Below are positions 4,867 to 5,546 of a stretch of DNA of 5,546 nucleotides, one piece after another. The first letter of the stretch is position 1. Each line of letters starts with the position of its first letter. The DNA is from Clostridia bacterium (lineage in GTDB: Bacteria; Bacillota; Clostridia; Christensenellales; HGM11417): assembly GCA_017407365.1 (NCBI GenBank), contig JAFQWR010000113.1:1-5546 (forward strand), in the 5' to 3' direction. The notes under the pieces are model-generated. The model did not search any database and was not told where the DNA came from. It saw only the letters and a program-made list of their open reading frames with translations. A program made the position numbers and the translations under genes.

Positions 4867-5546
4867 TTGAAGGATCGTTGTACCGAATGTGGAAAATACT
4901 GGGTTTTAGGCTATGAAACCTGCCCGACGTGCGGAGAGCGTACGGAAAAATGGTTCAAAACGGAGCATCCTGCCATGCATCAGGGCGGCGAAAGCTTTGG
5001 CATAGACGATAGCAGGGAGCGCTCCCGTGAGCAGCGTGCCATTCCTGTAACGGATGACGCGCAAAGCGATTATATTGCAGATCTCCTGAAGCGCATTCAG
5101 GAGGAAAAGGGCCTTTCGGTTGAGCCTGAGCGTGCCGCTCCCACCGAGGTTCCCGTTGTTGCACCCGAGGAGGACGACAACGGAATCGGTGCGCTTCTTG
5201 CCGCTGTCCGTGCAGAGCGTGAAAGAGAGGAGGCCGCTGAGCGTGCCGAAAAAGAGCGCCTGCGTCTTTTGGAGGAAAGCCGTGCCTTTGAAGCAGAGGA
5301 GCAGCCTGCGGAGGAGCCTGCGCTTGATGCGGCAAGCCTGCTTTTTGGAGGCTCTTCGGAAATGCCTGCCGTCAGCGAAAGAGACGATAATATCGAGCTT
5401 TCCACGGGTGGCTCCATCAGCTTTTTCAGCCTGTTTCAGGCAGGGGACGAGGAGGAAGCGCAGCCTGCCGCTACCTATTATCCGGATGAAGCCGTGCAGG
5501 CAGAGGCACCGGTCATGGGCGTAGAGGGAAGCGTCGTTATGCCTGA
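4867..5546 (+). CDS. Unrecognised zinc-ribbon protein with an acidic Glu/Ala-rich region (3' truncated)
   Basis: The gene starts with TTG and runs off the window after 226 complete codons with no stop. The product begins MKDRCTECGKYWVLGYETC and has two CxxC pairs (Cys5/Cys8 and Cys19/Cys22), a compact zinc-ribbon or rubredoxin-like knuckle. The rest is of low complexity and strongly acidic. A stretch at about residues 108-142 is rich in Ala, Glu and Arg (around AEREREEAAERAEKERLR) and is probably helical or coiled coil. Further Glu/Pro/Ala-rich segments follow, with short hydrophobic islands such as ASLLFGG and ISFFSLF. No signal peptide or membrane segment is visible in the part seen. Many Clostridia encode proteins with an N-terminal zinc ribbon, a disordered linker and a C-terminal membrane or globular domain; the missing end may hold such a domain. 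It has its own promoter and is separated from the metal operon by a terminator, so a role in metal resistance is not implied. I cannot assign a function. Confidence 0.85.
   Translation, partial: MKDRCTECGKYWVLGYETCPTCGERTEKWFKTEHPAMHQGGESFGIDDSRERSREQRAIPVTDDAQSDYIADLLKRIQEEKGLSVEPERAAPTEVPVVAPEEDDNGIGALLAAVRAEREREEAAERAEKERLRLLEESRAFEAEEQPAEEPALDAASLLFGGSSEMPAVSERDDNIELSTGGSISFFSLFQAGDEEEAQPAATYYPDEAVQAEAPVMGVEGSVVMP

Noticed and set aside
4955..5524. Several open frames of 106-134 residues on both strands around 4955-5524
   Set aside because: They overlap the TTG-initiated zinc-ribbon gene, which has a promoter, a ribosome binding site and consistent codon use. The others are Arg/Ser/Pro-rich shadows.

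Overview
The window looks like chromosomal DNA from a Bacillota (Clostridia-type) bacterium. The evidence is a YlmH-type S4 protein, a CadC/SmtB-type repressor next to a cadmium/zinc ATPase, sigma-A-like promoters with extended -10 boxes, strong GGGAGG ribosome binding sites and one TTG start. The coding DNA is of medium GC, with much AT-richer gaps between genes. I cannot name a species. All recognised genes lie on the + strand, and there is no sign of a phage, insertion sequence, CRISPR array, tRNA or rRNA.

Bases 1-173 hold the end of an upstream transcription unit, closed by an intrinsic terminator (66-100), and then an extended -10 promoter (139-167). This promoter sits so close to the first gene that its mRNA should begin almost at the ATG. 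It drives a two-gene unit: a YlmH-like S4-domain RNA-binding protein (174-905) and, 13 bases later, a Sir2-family NAD-dependent protein deacylase (919-1641). The unit ends at a perfect 12-bp terminator hairpin (1684-1724).

Bases 1725-1981 are a T-rich non-coding stretch with small hairpins and no convincing gene. Part of it could be a dispersed intergenic repeat or an RNA element.

Bases 1982-4689 are a self-contained metal-resistance operon. A consensus -35 promoter overlaps AT-rich inverted repeats that fit an ArsR-family operator. The repressor gene (2054-2401) overlaps the P1B-type ATPase gene (2398-4623) by ATGA. The repressor carries both the Cys site and the inter-subunit Asp/His/His/Glu site of metal-sensing ArsR proteins. 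In the simplest model, Cd(II), Zn(II) or Pb(II) releases the repressor and the pump exports the metal. The operon ends in a nested terminator in which one 5' arm can pair with two different 3' arms, each followed by a run of T.

Bases 4690-5546 hold a short spacer, another extended -10 promoter (4802-4830) and a TTG-initiated gene (4867 to beyond the window). Its product has an N-terminal four-cysteine zinc ribbon followed by a long acidic, Glu/Ala-rich region. I do not recognise its function, and it is the least explained gene here. Apart from it, I see familiar genes in a somewhat unusual arrangement and no clearly new multi-gene system.
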